Shown: positions 49,826 to 61,500 of the stretch, one piece after another
Position numbering within the stretch: the first letter of the stretch is position 1
Layout: every line of letters begins with the position of its first letter
Source of the DNA: Juglans regia
Taxonomy: Eukaryota; Streptophyta; Magnoliopsida; Fagales; Juglandaceae
Reading direction: 5' to 3'
NCBI RefSeq assembly: GCF_001411555.2
Contig: NC_049912.1
Coordinates: 29,303,514-29,367,513 of the forward strand
Length of the DNA stretch: 64,000 nt
Position numbers and translations under genes: made by a program
Notes under the pieces: model-generated
The model's database searches: none
What the model was told of the DNA's origin: nothing
Seen by the model: the letters and a program-made list of their open reading frames with translations, nothing else

Positions 49826-49990
49826 TAGAGTGTGCAAGTCTCGCGCAGTATTATATTTGAAAAAAATAGATAAATATATATATATAAGACTTACATAAAA
49901 AAAATTCAGTTTTTAATGGTGGACCCACTCATTTTTAAAAAAGAGTAGCCAGAATTTGCACACCCTAAAACTGTATATAACATTACTCGA
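49826..49990. mobile_element. family D MITE, copy 2
   Basis: The left end GAGTGTGCAAGTCT pairs with the right end, whose reverse complement contains GGGTGTGCAAATTCT after AATGTTATATACAG. It adjoins MITE A3. Ends are approximate. Confidence 0.5.
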
Positions 49991-50573
49991 TTCTTGCTAC
50001 CATGCTCTCCAAAATGGACTTTATCCCTCTCATTTCATTCCTGGTCATTAGCCAATTGTACGTAGGTCACATGATGATGATAATTTGTAAATTTTATTTT
50101 GTTGAACACATAATTAAGAAAAGATATTTTCTTAATTAATTAAATAGTTAAATCATATTCAGTGACAAAACCGCATGACAATGCCTAGGTTAGACGTATC
50201 TAGCTAGTTATGAAAGTTATTTTAATGACATGAAGTATATATAGGTAGTTTTCTTATTTTAGTATTTCTACTTCAGTAAAAACTACATAGGTTTACTGGA
50301 TTTTCAAACTTATTACCGTTTTAAATAAATGTTAAAAAAAAATGATCATCGGGAAAAGACAAATATTTTTAAAGACGATTGTTAGGAACAGACAAATATT
50401 CTTTGAAAATTCGTTAGTCGGGGAGTATATAAAAATAGTAACAAACTATAATTTTTTTTAAATAAAAATGTAACTATTGAGAGAAAAGAATAAAGAAAAG
50501 ATATTGAAATACATAAGGAAATAATATATATAGATTGAGATGTACGTATAATATTATTTGAGAAATGCTTTAG

Positions 50574-50760
50574 CTATAAAGAAATTAATCTATAAAACTA
50601 AACATACAAACTGACGTGGTTAATTTGATATATAGTACTACATTTGATTGTAAAACTATTTTTATTATAAAGTAGATTTAACGTATTATATGAAATCATG
50701 AAAGTTTGTGGATTTACTTTTATAAAATCTCTTTAAGTGGTTGTAGCACTTTTCATATTG
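50574..50760. repeat. family C inverted-repeat element, copy 2
   Basis: Contains CATACAAACTGACGTGG on the left and GAAAGTTTGTGGATTTAC on the right, around TTTTTATTATAAAGTAGATT. Matches the copies near 14.6 and 61.4 kb. Ends are approximate. Confidence 0.5.
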
Positions 50761-50834
50761 TTTTAGAAAGATGGATAACTAAAATAGAGAATCATGAGAT
50801 TTTTTTAATAATAATAATAAAAAAAGTAATGTTA

Positions 50835-51000
50835 TGTATAGTTATAGAGTGTACAAACTCTACCTACTTCATTTGAAAAAAAGTAAAATTTACTATTAAA
50901 AAAATATTTTTTTTACATAAGTTTTAAATTTATCCATTTTTTTTAAAGAGAGTACGTGAATTTACATACCTTAAAATTATAAATATCATTTTTGTGATAA
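50835..51000. mobile_element. family D MITE, copy 3
   Basis: The left end TAATGTTATGTATAGTTATAG then AGTGTACAAACTC mirrors the right end, whose reverse complement is AATGATATTTATAATTTTAA then GGTATGTAAATTC. Non-coding, AT-rich. Confidence 0.5.
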
Positions 51001-51909
51001 AAAAAAAAAGTTGGGACTTTCAAAGAGTCTAATGTTAAAATAGAGAGGAAATTTCACTAAACTTTTTGCCAGTCGGATGTGAACGCTCAAACACTATAAT
51101 ATGTATATGAATTTACGCGTGTTAGAAAGATGTATATGCATTCTATCTGCGCATGCAGCACATGCATGTAGAATTTAATTACTGATCATGATGCTAGCTA
51201 GTACATATTATACCATATTGTAGCTGCTGCGTACTGTTCGAGGCGCGTAGAAGCAAAGAACTAAAAAGGCTACAAACCAGAACTTGGCAGAGAGAGAGAT
51301 TAGCTGAGGGTTAATGTAGTTGGAGTATAATGCAACCGTGAGAGCCTTAGACACAAACACGAAGGCTAGGAGAGGAGAGGACATGACTGAGTGAACAGAA
51401 CCAAAGGGGAAGGCCAATAAATCTGACACCAGGATTCCCCCACTTGTTCCTTCCAACACTCTACACGATAAAAAAGCTTTTTCCATTTTTAATATTTCTT
51501 TAGTGTCGCTCACTTTTTTTTACTCCAGCTTTCTGATCATCGCTTACCGTTTTCTACATACAACGAAAGCAAAAGGCCACCCCTGCCTTCCCCTACTTCT
51601 CCCTCTTTTGATTTCCCAACTCTCTCTCTCTCTCTCTCTCGCAATATATTTGCATCCCAAGTGATCAGCAAATGGGTGTGGCTTCATGATGATCTGTATC
51701 TTGATTGTTATCTGATTCCTTCTTGATCTTTCACTACTCCATATTTACTTTACCTTCTTTTTAAGTAAGATTACTGCTTTTTTTATATGATAATGTTTCA
51801 TATGTTTATTTGTTCCCTTTAAACCTTTGTCCTTTCAGTTTATAAACTTTAATGACATAGCTGCCTGCCTCGATGACATTAACTAAATTTAACAACGTTC
51901 TCAAAATAA

Positions 51910-52650
51910 CACTACAACAAAAAAGGTTTTTTGGCAAGGGAAGTGTTTTGTTACAAAAAACATTTTTTTGTTACAAATGACTCTTAGCAACGAACAATGT
52001 TCGTTACCTTACTTTCATAATTGCCGCGTCGGTAAATGACATTCGCCAACGAGCTTTTTGTTGTTGCAAATAAGCATTTTTAACAACGAGAATTTTTTAT
52101 TACAAATGTATATATTTGTATTACTGTTGTCCATCGAGGAGATCGGGACAACCATTGCAAATATATATTAGCAACGATTTATATTTGTTGCAAAACTTCA
52201 ATAGAAACAATCTTGATTCGTTGCAAATGTATTGGAGCAACGAATTTCATCTTTAAAAATAAAAATTTGCAATGAATTTAATGCGTTGCAAATACATTTG
52301 CAACGATTTGTTTCATTTTAAATGACATTTGCAAAGATTTTACTTCCTTGCAAATATACAGTTGCAATAATTTTGATTCATTGCCACGTAATTCAATTGC
52401 AATGAATTGCATTACTTGGAAATGTACATTTGCAATGATATGAATTTGTTGCAAATGCACTTCACCAACCAAATGCATTCGTTGAGAAGATATTGAAGCA
52501 ATGAATGCATCCGTTGCAAATGTACTACACCAACAAATTGTATTCATTGGTAATGATATATTTGCAACAAAATACTTTCATTGCAAATAGTTATTTGAAA
52601 CTAAAAAAAAAAACTATTTGCAGTAAATGTATGTCGCTGCAAATAATCTT
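51910..52650. mobile_element. CACTA-like transposon end with subterminal repeat array
   Basis: The segment opens with CACTACAACAAAAAAGG, the form of a plant CACTA (En/Spm) terminus. It is followed by some 700 bases of short alternating repeats of GCAACGA / TCGTTGC and TTGCAAAT units in both orientations. Such subterminal arrays are the transposase-binding regions of CACTA elements. I found no matching right terminus (TTGTTGTAGTG) downstream and no transposase, so this is a truncated or very short non-autonomous copy. The right boundary is approximate. Confidence 0.65.
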
Positions 52651-53253
52651 ACATATGAGAAAAAAATTATAATTCAATTAATGATTTGACCTAAAAAAAT
52701 GGAGGCTTGTAGGACAAAGAAAGCAACAACATTGAAGTAGCCTTGACCAGCAAAAATAGAGAGAGAAAGATAGATCAATGATAACCTAATCTGAAATTAG
52801 GATGAATATGCTTGCATGTAAATATATTATAGCTTCCTAAGTTCATGATTATGGTATGAAGGTATGAAATTAAAATTATGCCATCTATTAGATAATATTG
52901 AGCAATTGGGTCATCTTTGTAGTTGACAATTTGTACAAGGGTATTTTGATGCAATTTTAAGTGCTAGTAAAAAAAAAGCTCCTTAGGTGAAATATTATAT
53001 ATAATAACAACATTCTCAAAATGACAAGAGCTAGGGTTGAGTCTTGTACAATGTACATTCTAGGATACATAGTAAGTGTACGTACTACTTTTCAACCACT
53101 CTTCAAACCAGCAACGTCATTTACTAGTATTTTCAGGGGTCGTTTACGCTAGCTGACGCTTTCAATGTGTCTATTTTTACGACCACGTCAGGTTGTGCAT
53201 GATATAAGCCTAGCTAGCTTGCTAATTATAAATTTGTTTCAAACTCGCAACCT

Positions 53254-53290
<37 letters not shown>

Positions 53291-54919
53291 GGTGTAGATC
53301 AAGATCGATGATTTGAGCCTTCAAAGCAGTATAGTCACGTGTGGTCTGTGAGAAAGTTGTCGCTATTTGATATAAGACACAAAGTTGCCCGAATCCATCG
53401 CAATCGCAACTTCAATTTATTGTCGACATGCATGCATGCAGCACCATTTCATGAATTGCTTTTTTTTCAGGTAACTTGTCACTTGTCATGGACAAGTACC
53501 CTCAGAATCTCAGATCAATCGATCTCTTGTTAATTCTAATTTTTCCCATAATTATTAAACCTATTGAGTAACTCTTACTTTGTCTGGTTTCACTTCGAAG
53601 TAATTAATTAACCTCCAGACAAAGTGGTCATGCATCTTGTTGAGTGATTTTTATCAATATTAATGCTGCCCAGCTTTATTAAATATTACTTTAGTGTAGA
53701 ATTAATTTCAAGATTAGACCTAAAATTAAACATGACCTTCTTTAAAGTAACGTCCATCATTGGCATTGATTGCGGAGAAACCAATCAATTAATTAAGCTT
53801 TTTATAAACAAAATGAAATGAAGTCCTTTAACGAATTATTAGATTAATGTCTCATGCATATCCTTTATTGCATCGAAAAATCTAAATCTCATGTCTCCCA
53901 ATAATTAAGGACATGTCCTTTCCTGCTTTTTCTATTTCATTTTAATACAACTGGACATAATTAAATTTAGATTTGTAGTTAATAAATTACTTCCCAATAT
54001 ATATGCCAGTGGCCTGCAGTGGTGGAGTTCATGATATCAAATTAAAGCATGACCTTCTAGTATAGATCATATAGCGCACAGCTAGCTTTAATTTTGTGTG
54101 TGGGTTTGTGTCAGCAGTAGTAGTAGTACTTCATGAATATATAAATTTTGCTTGCTTTAATTAATTAATTGATATATAGTTTGAAACTTCCTTTTTATTA
54201 CTTTTATGGCCGGGCTCATCAATTGCACCATTTTTTGATCGATGAACATCCAACGTGGTAGGGACGACAAGACCTGCTCGCGAGCACTAAGGAGCAATGT
54301 ACAAAAAGAGCAAGACAATATAAAAAGAAACCCCCCACAACTCTTCTTTGATCCCTCGTGCTAGCTTCTTGATCTTTTAAGTCATCATCATGTGGAGAAT
54401 GTACCGTGGTTTGATTGTGTTCACATCCTCCTTGCCAAGATTAGAAATTATATATCTTTCAAAGAAACCCCATAATTATATATGGTGTGGAGAAACCCCA
54501 TAATTACCTCTACAAATCTATGTTATTTCTTGATAATTAAATTACTTGTTTTTATAATTGTGATGATATATGCATTACAAGAAAACTGCTTATTTATAAT
54601 CAGTTAATTTAAAAAAAAAAAAAATTATTTCTTATTAAAAAAAATTATCTTTCACATTCTTTGTCAGACGCGGGCCAGCCCGCCCCATTAATGAGACTTT
54701 GAACCGAGGATTGATCAGTTATTTAATTTGGTTCATTTAATTATTTTGTTCTCCAACTTATTTGATTTTCAACCTCGACAGCTGATTAATTATATATTTG
54801 CAAAACAAGTCCAAACTTATTCACAAATGTTGTCGAGTTGGTTGAGAAAATTAATTCAATATAATTATTATTAAAACTCATGTATCAATAGCTTATTATT
54901 ATATTTTAAAGTTTTTCAT

Positions 54920-54950
<31 letters not shown>

Positions 54951-55446
54951 CTTACACGAAAAGTTTTTATCTAGACGTTGATCAATAAAATTTCCCGACA
55001 AAAAACTCCTACAGGTCCCCATATATTTATAAGATATTATATAATAGATTACACCAGCCACTAGCAAGACACAGTTAAATTGCATGATTGATTGAATTCT
55101 TCTATGAATTAAAGCTATCATGTCGTCCTAGCTAGCTAGCTGCAGGCCTCTTGAGATCAAATGCTAAACAAGCTAGCTACATTATAGGAGTGTTATATCT
55201 TTAATTATCACTATATATATATATATTATATATGATGAGTAAAACAATATAATCTCATGTGTTAGACTTGAAATAATTAGCAGTTAGCACTCACCAGCTA
55301 ACATCTTGGCCTGCATCTGATCTATGGATTAATTGTGATAATTTCAAAGGATCTAAGTAATTCACATGAGGTCTCATTCATTTTTTCCCTTAATTAACAA
55401 TATGATCAATATCCTTCCCCTAAGCTGGGATAAGAATATTATAGTT

Positions 55447-55488
<42 letters not shown>

Positions 55489-55974
55489 TGGCATGGGGCC
55501 GGGTTTGATCTCCACTGGATACATGCATACATCAGGTAGGGCAAAAAGAACTGATCAGCAACAGTAGTACTAGTACTTTTTCAGAAAGCAATATTGCAAA
55601 AGCCTACCAGCTGGTTAGATGTAATACATGATATCGCCTTTGGTGCCTCACATGCATGATCTTGATCTACATGATCCACTGGTTAATGGACGCATGCAAC
55701 GGACGCCGTTCTGAACAGTATCTATTGCTTTGCTTAAAAAGTACGTTTCTCAATATTCTAAAGGGCCAATTTCTTTCTACAAATCGAATAAACACGCATG
55801 TAAAGAGACAAAGAGAAGAGGTCTGACATATTCCTAATTAATATTATTTGTTTAGTAAAAAGAGACGCGCGACCTAGCTAGAATATCAGAGAGGACATAC
55901 ATGAATTAAATTAAGTCGCTCATGACTGAAAATCAAATGATGATCAGTCGAGTGCATGCAGGTTGTGTTGTGTG

Positions 55975-56020
<46 letters not shown>

Positions 56021-56816
56021 AGAGGGTTTTTGAAAATAAACTAGCGAGAAAGCCAAAATGTTTTGGTCATTAATGGAAAATAATTAAGCTGATTAGCTAG
56101 ATATATAACATATATAATATTGGAGAATTTTACAAATTCACGAGAAAATAATTAATTTTTGGACTCCAAAATTCTATTATGATTAATAATGCCTAGCTTG
56201 GATATAATGGATCTATTTGGATATGATTTTATGCCTAATTATATATATATATATATATATAAATATATATATTGGACACGTTCGATTGGAGTGATTTAAT
56301 AATATTATTTGTAGATCTATTCAAGAAAACTAAACTGATCGATCCATACAATATGTGATGATGATATGAGAAAATTGTGAAGACTTTGTATGTATGTAGA
56401 TAAATGCTAATTTATAATTTTATATTAAGAAATCCGGGATGCATGCATGCTGATCACTAAGGTTGTGTTTGGATGTTGAACTGAGTTGAGTTCTTTATGG
56501 ATAGTAGTAAGTTGAGATGGTTGAATGAGTTAGACGGGGTCTACTTAATATGAGTTTAAAGTGTGTTTGGATGTTAAGATGAGTGTAGATATATTTATGG
56601 AAAGTTGTAAAAGAAATGGATCCCACCATTATTTTATACTGTTCATCTGACAAGAAAAATCGAAATAGTCTGCTCTTTCGGCGCCAAATACAGCAAAGAA
56701 AAAAACTTTGCATTTGTATGCGTTGTAAGCATTCGCACCAACGAAATCAATGGTCAAAGACTCAAAACGTGGAGCTGGAGTAGCCATTATTTTTTTTTTC
56801 ATTTTCATAGTATTTA

Positions 56817-57316
56817 GAGCATTAGCATTGGATTGACTATCTTATTCTTCAAATTTTGACTAATATGTAACTTTTTCACCTTTAGCTAATCATTCAAAAC
56901 TTGAAGTCTACATTGGATTAGTCATCACACTCTCTATAATAATAAAATATTATTATTATTTATTATTTATATTTTTTTATTAATTTTTATTTTATTTTCA
57001 TAATATTTAATAACCTCCAACAAATCATATTCATTTTTATTTTCACAATCTAACAATCTATAATATAATAATCTCATATATATATATAGATAGTAAAATC
57101 TCATATGAATAAAAATATCATATCTATAATATAATAATCTTAAAAAATACTTTTAGACTTGCTATAGTTCTTTTCATATTTGAAAAGAAGAATGGATTTA
57201 CTGTAACTTATAGTTTGGATGAAAACAATTTAGCTAATTCAATGTGGAGCAAATATGAATGATGTTTGCTAAATTTGAAGATGAAAAAGTATTTAGCTAA
57301 TCCAATACCAATACTC
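56817..57316. mobile_element. family B MITE, copy B2
   Basis: 500-bp element with TTA on both sides (56814-56816, 57317-57319). The left end is GAGCATTAGCATTGGATTGA. The reverse complement of the right end is GAGTATTGGTATTGGATTAG. It reads almost in register with B1 (32667-33162) over its whole length, including a shared TCTCATATATATATA block. Confidence 0.8.
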
Positions 57317-58297
57317 TTACAATTCCGTTTTCTTTCAAGTTTTTTTTTCATATTACTTTTTCTTTAATTTTTTTATCCATTTCCTTTCATTTATTTTTTT
57401 CACAAGAATCAATGACAGACAAAGTCAGCAACCTTTGCAAAGTCAGGGATGGATTACGTCGGTCTACAGTATAATACGAATTAAATGCTTTTACAGATGT
57501 AAACTTAGCTCAAAGAGCATTTGGATGGCAGATGAGATCTCAAAATGAATTGAAGTGAGCTACTTCTAACATCCAAATGAGCCCTAAGTGAACCGATATA
57601 ATATATATATATCTATATAAAAAGGCGAATTAGGTATCAAATTAAGTGGCATGGATCAAGTCCTGACCAAAAAGGGCTGAGTGCGAATACCTGTCCCTTA
57701 AACAGCATAATAAATTATGATGGGATAAAAAGGAAAAGGGCAGATCATAAAGAGGAAGTGACGGAGGAAAAGAAAAAGATGATAAATTATGGTAGTATTG
57801 CACCTTTTTTTTTTTATCTTTCTTTTAACTTTTAATTTATTTATTATTATTTAAAAGAAGAAGAGGCTGGGATGAGGAATCCATGTCTTCCAAGCACTCC
57901 CAGACAAAATGATATTCAGAGAAGAGAAAAGTAACGATTACTTTACGACCCAGAAAAGGAGATTTCAAACACCATAAGGTTAGCTTGGGAAATTGCGTGG
58001 TTAGTAACCAAACCCACTCTCTCTCTCCCTGTCTGTGTGTCTGCCTTTCTGTCTCTCTCTTTCGGTGCCTATATCTAGTGGGGAGCTGGGGTGCAACACC
58101 AACCCCACATCTTCCTTCAGAAAACATCACACAAACCCCACAACATTAGCTAGCTAGCCGGACCTTAAATCCCCTAAGTTTAGCTTCCTCTTTGCTTGTT
58201 TTTTTGTCAATTCAATAGGGTTTGTGGGGCTTTGAAACTCCATTTGATTATGACCTAGTTCCTATCTGCCTCAATCTTTTTACAACCTCAACCTCAA

Positions 58298-58303
58298 TAT
58301 ATA
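58298..58303 (+). promoter_or_regulatory. candidate TATA box of the MIR160 transcript
   Basis: TATATA in the context CAATATATACC, about 330 bases before the mature miRNA, in a pyrimidine-rich region. Plausible by position only. Confidence 0.35.
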
Positions 58304-58356
58304 CCTATCTAATCCCCTTCTAGAGTCTCCTTCATTTCCCTCCCCACCCCCCTACT

Positions 58357-58389
58357 CCCCCCCCCCCCCAAAAAAAAAAAAAAAAAAAA
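58357..58389. repeat. homopolymer junction, 13 C then 20 A
   Basis: A run of 13 C directly followed by 20 A, unusual in this DNA and prone to slippage and sequencing error. It lies between the candidate MIR160 TATA box and the hairpin. Confidence 0.9.
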
Positions 58390-58599
58390 CTGCTGCAGAT
58401 TCACCTTCCTTGACATGGTCATGGGGAAGATTAGCTAGATTTGAACTCATGTTATCCATAGACGTGCGAACTTTATGTCCTTCCATATATATGTTTTCAT
58501 ACAATATGCATGCATATATGGAAATACATACACGACGGGATTAGAGAAGGTCTTAGTAGGAAGATTCTCTAGTTTGAGGGAGTAGTTATATGAATAAAT

Positions 58600-58740
58600 G
58601 CACGTTATGAGATCATGCATACACATATATGTGCCTGGCTCCCTGTATGCCATTTGCAGAGCCCATCGGAGCATCGATGGCCTCCGTGGATGGCGTATGA
58701 GGAGCCATGCATATTCCATGTATTATACATATATAGAATT
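58600..58740 (+). ncRNA. MIR160: MIR160 microRNA precursor
   Basis: The mature miR160 (21 nt beginning TGCCTGGCTCCCTG and ending TATGCCA) lies at 58632-58652 on the 5' arm and matches the conserved plant sequence exactly as I know it. The star strand (GCGTATGAGGAGCCATGCAT plus A) is at 58693-58713 on the 3' arm. The two pair over the whole length with a few mismatches or G-U pairs and the usual 2-nt 3' overhang. The loop is about 40 nt with GAGCCCATCGGAGC and GATGGCCTCCG. Known role: miR160 directs cleavage of ARF10/16/17 auxin-response-factor mRNAs in root, leaf and embryo development. The outer stem is AT-rich (CATGCATACAC / ATGTATTATACAT) and its ends are approximate. Short open frames across the hairpin are not genes. 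Confidence 0.95.
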
Positions 58741-60654
58741 AGTTTTTCGAATTTCGTTATTTTTTCTCTTCGATCTCAAGGAGAGCATTTTTATATTCTA
58801 GACCTAATTTCACATGGGTAGCTTTGTAATTTTAAAAAGTTGCAGGTTCTGTCATGTCCAAATATTACCTGCAGCACTTCTTATTCCCCTCCATTAATGG
58901 CAGTATGACTTGGGGGTTTAGGGTTTTGATGACTTGATATCTATGTTTTTTGCAGAGAATAGCAGATCGAAGTCCCTAAATCACAGATGGTCTCATGTGG
59001 TTTCTTTCCAGGAGATCATAAATCAGTTCACCACACATGTAACGAGGTTTCTGTGAAATCATAGAGCCCAATACTTACGGTAAATTACAAGTGTACTGAC
59101 AACATGGAACTTCCAGCTACCGTGTTGGCCTTCCATCTTGTTGAACGCCGTCTGATGGGCATTTCACATGACCCGGCCTGGTCATGCGATTAATGTCCTA
59201 AAGAGAAGCAGTACTTGTTGTTTCACATTTTGATAAGCCAGTTTTTTTTTTTTAATCATGCAAAGCAAGAAACCCTAATTAGCAATCTATGCCGTTGGAT
59301 TAATGAATCGTCAAAATGGAAAGTTAGTTTTAGTTTTAGTTCTGTTTCGTTTTTTCCTCTACCGACAAGTTTTTGCTAACCATATCATTAATAATGTTGT
59401 AGTTTGACAAGCCTAAATTATTGGCTATTGATCTAGTGTTGGCCTTTTGTTTTCTCTTTTAACTTGTCGTACATGATGATGTTTGCTCTAATGTTTTGTG
59501 CTTGAAGAAAGCATATGTACAAAAAACAACTGATTCTAGGTCATCTCTCTGCCGATTGTTCGTGATCTATTGTGTTTTTTTATTTGGATGTTAGGGCATG
59601 CAATGATCCAGTTGTATTGCAGCTCCCTAGCTAGCTAGGCTTGAACAAACCCACAAACTTCGCCCAATCTACTACTCTGCTTTTAAGGTAAGCAATGTAG
59701 AATTTTTACCATGCTAGCTAGGCGCAAGCTCTACTTTCAGAAGCAAAAAAAGCTCTGCTTTCTGCTTCCTGAATCCTGTCCAATATTTGATAGCATTATA
59801 ATGAATTGTTCTGAATGGCTGCTATGCTAGGCTAGCTATCCAATTAATCAGAACGAACCCTGATTAGATTTTGCTTAGGCTTATCTGGATAGGACCTTAG
59901 CAAATAGCTAGCGATGGACCTTGTGTATGAACGAGAGAGGGAGAGAGAGAGAGATTCTGTTTGGTGCATCTGAACTACTAATATGATCCATGTCGAGGCC
60001 ATCGATCGAGAAAGAAAAGCATGGATTCTGGGAAAAGTAAAAGTGTTATGCTGCAGTGAGCTAGGATTATCATTATGGCTACTGGGGAATCCCATACAAG
60101 GACTGGACCACGCTCACTTACCGGCTTCTCTCTCTCTCTCTCTCTCTCATTGGCTTGCAGGGAATCATTGTCCGTATGTTATGTGGTCAAAGCAGGTCAA
60201 AAAGGGACGTGATTGGTCGGGCAAAGAGAATGGGGACCACCTTTGCGAGATCTCCTGGGAAATCAATTACATATGCATGGGATGTTGGGTGCATGATTTT
60301 TTCAAATTTCAATTTCATTGATCAATAATATCTATAAATCTACGGAAAATTCTCCTCGATGCTCATAAGGGCAGGGCTAGCCACGTACGTACTAGCGTGG
60401 AAGAAAAATAGGGTGAAATTAATTGTGGGGTGCTCCAATTTCCTCCATTAATTTGTTATGACCTCACCTATATATTATTCTACTTTTTTTTTTTTTTAAA
60501 GTCAAAAGTAGATTCTATCAATTTCCAATGGGAATATCGAATGCCTTTTTTGGCACTCCTATAACCGTACATTTCTAGATAAGAATTTCTGACCCGTCAA
60601 TTAATAATTATTTTTCTTCCTCTCGATTGGCCGGGATTGTGTAGAAAATAAGCT

Positions 60655-60832
60655 CAGATGCGGTTTGGATGAGGAGAATATAAGATAAAAGATGATTTTA
60701 GATAAAAATTAAAAATTAAATAAAATATTAGTTTTATTTTGAAATTAAAAATTTAAATTATTTATTATATTTTATATAAAAAGTTGATAAAATTATACTA
60801 ATGAAATATTTTCACTATCTAAATAGAACCTC
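60655..60832. mobile_element. family A MITE, copy A4 (degenerate)
   Basis: The left end GATGCGGTTTGGATGAGG and the right end CTATCTAAATAGAACCTC are recognisable, with the usual AT-rich middle (TTTAAATTATTTATTATATTT). No clean TTA duplication remains. Confidence 0.5.
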
Positions 60833-61344
60833 AAGATGAGTTGTAATTAATTAGTTGAAATAATAATGCTAGCTACTTCTTTCATTAATCAATACGTAAT
60901 TAATTTTTAAAATATTAATTTGTTGTTTTAAATTTTGAAATATATTTTCAATTTCGATGATAAAAAATGATGTTTCTCAATTAAATTTGTGTATCATGTC
61001 GTGTAGCTTTCATTTAGGTCCTTTTGGCCAGAAATTAACATTAAGAACCTAGATAGCTAGTTTAATTGGGAGTTCTAGCTTGCATCAAAATAAGTAAACA
61101 CTAGTAGTTTTATTCTTATAACAACATGAACTAGGGTTTAACTGTTTAAATGAGAGAGGTATAGAGGGAATTGGATGGATGGATCGATCTTCATATAATA
61201 TAAGTTTAACTGTTTAATGTTTAAGAATGTCAGTACTAATCCTTCAGATTCTTTAACGAATAAAAACAACAATTAGACAGTTGTCTTGGGTTCAGAAATT
61301 GGCAGTACAATTATAAAAATCAATACCATATGTGTGTTGTATGA

Positions 61345-61500
61345 TAGGTTTAGTGATAAATATATCATATAAAAATAAATTTATAGATGAACGATATATT
61401 AGATTGTAAATTTATTTTTATTATAAATAGATTTAATTTATCATATAAAATTACATAAATTTCTAAATTTATTTTATATAAAATCTATTCATGACTGTTA
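61345..61500. repeat. family C inverted-repeat element, copy 3
   Basis: ATATTAGATTGTAAATTTATTT, given here as ATATTAGATTGTAAATTT, then TTTATTATAAATAGATTTAA and a mirrored right arm ATAAATTTCTAAATTTATTT. Same family as 14.6 and 50.6 kb. Ends are approximate. Confidence 0.45.

Larger units (their letters stand above)
44924..58297. other. long gene-poor region
   Basis: About 13 kb with no protein gene that I can defend. It holds MITEs of families A to D, one CACTA-like end and several long TA runs (53254-53287, 54918-54945, 55450-55485, 55986-56012, 56239-56260). A pyrimidine-rich leader-like stretch with (CT)n lies at 51540-51700, but no gene follows it. From about 57.7 kb the DNA becomes promoter-like ahead of MIR160. 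Confidence 0.5.

Noticed and set aside
52278..52547. Minus-strand open frame of about 89 codons
   Set aside because: It is made of the repeated GCAACGA/TTGCAAAT units of the CACTA-like array and has no protein-like composition.
58010..58130. Minus-strand frame rich in ERQTHRQGER
   Set aside because: It is translation of a CT/GT-rich low-complexity tract, not a protein gene.
58447..58821. Short open frames across the MIR160 hairpin on both strands
   Set aside because: They are created by the conserved miRNA stem and flanks; the microRNA explains the conservation.
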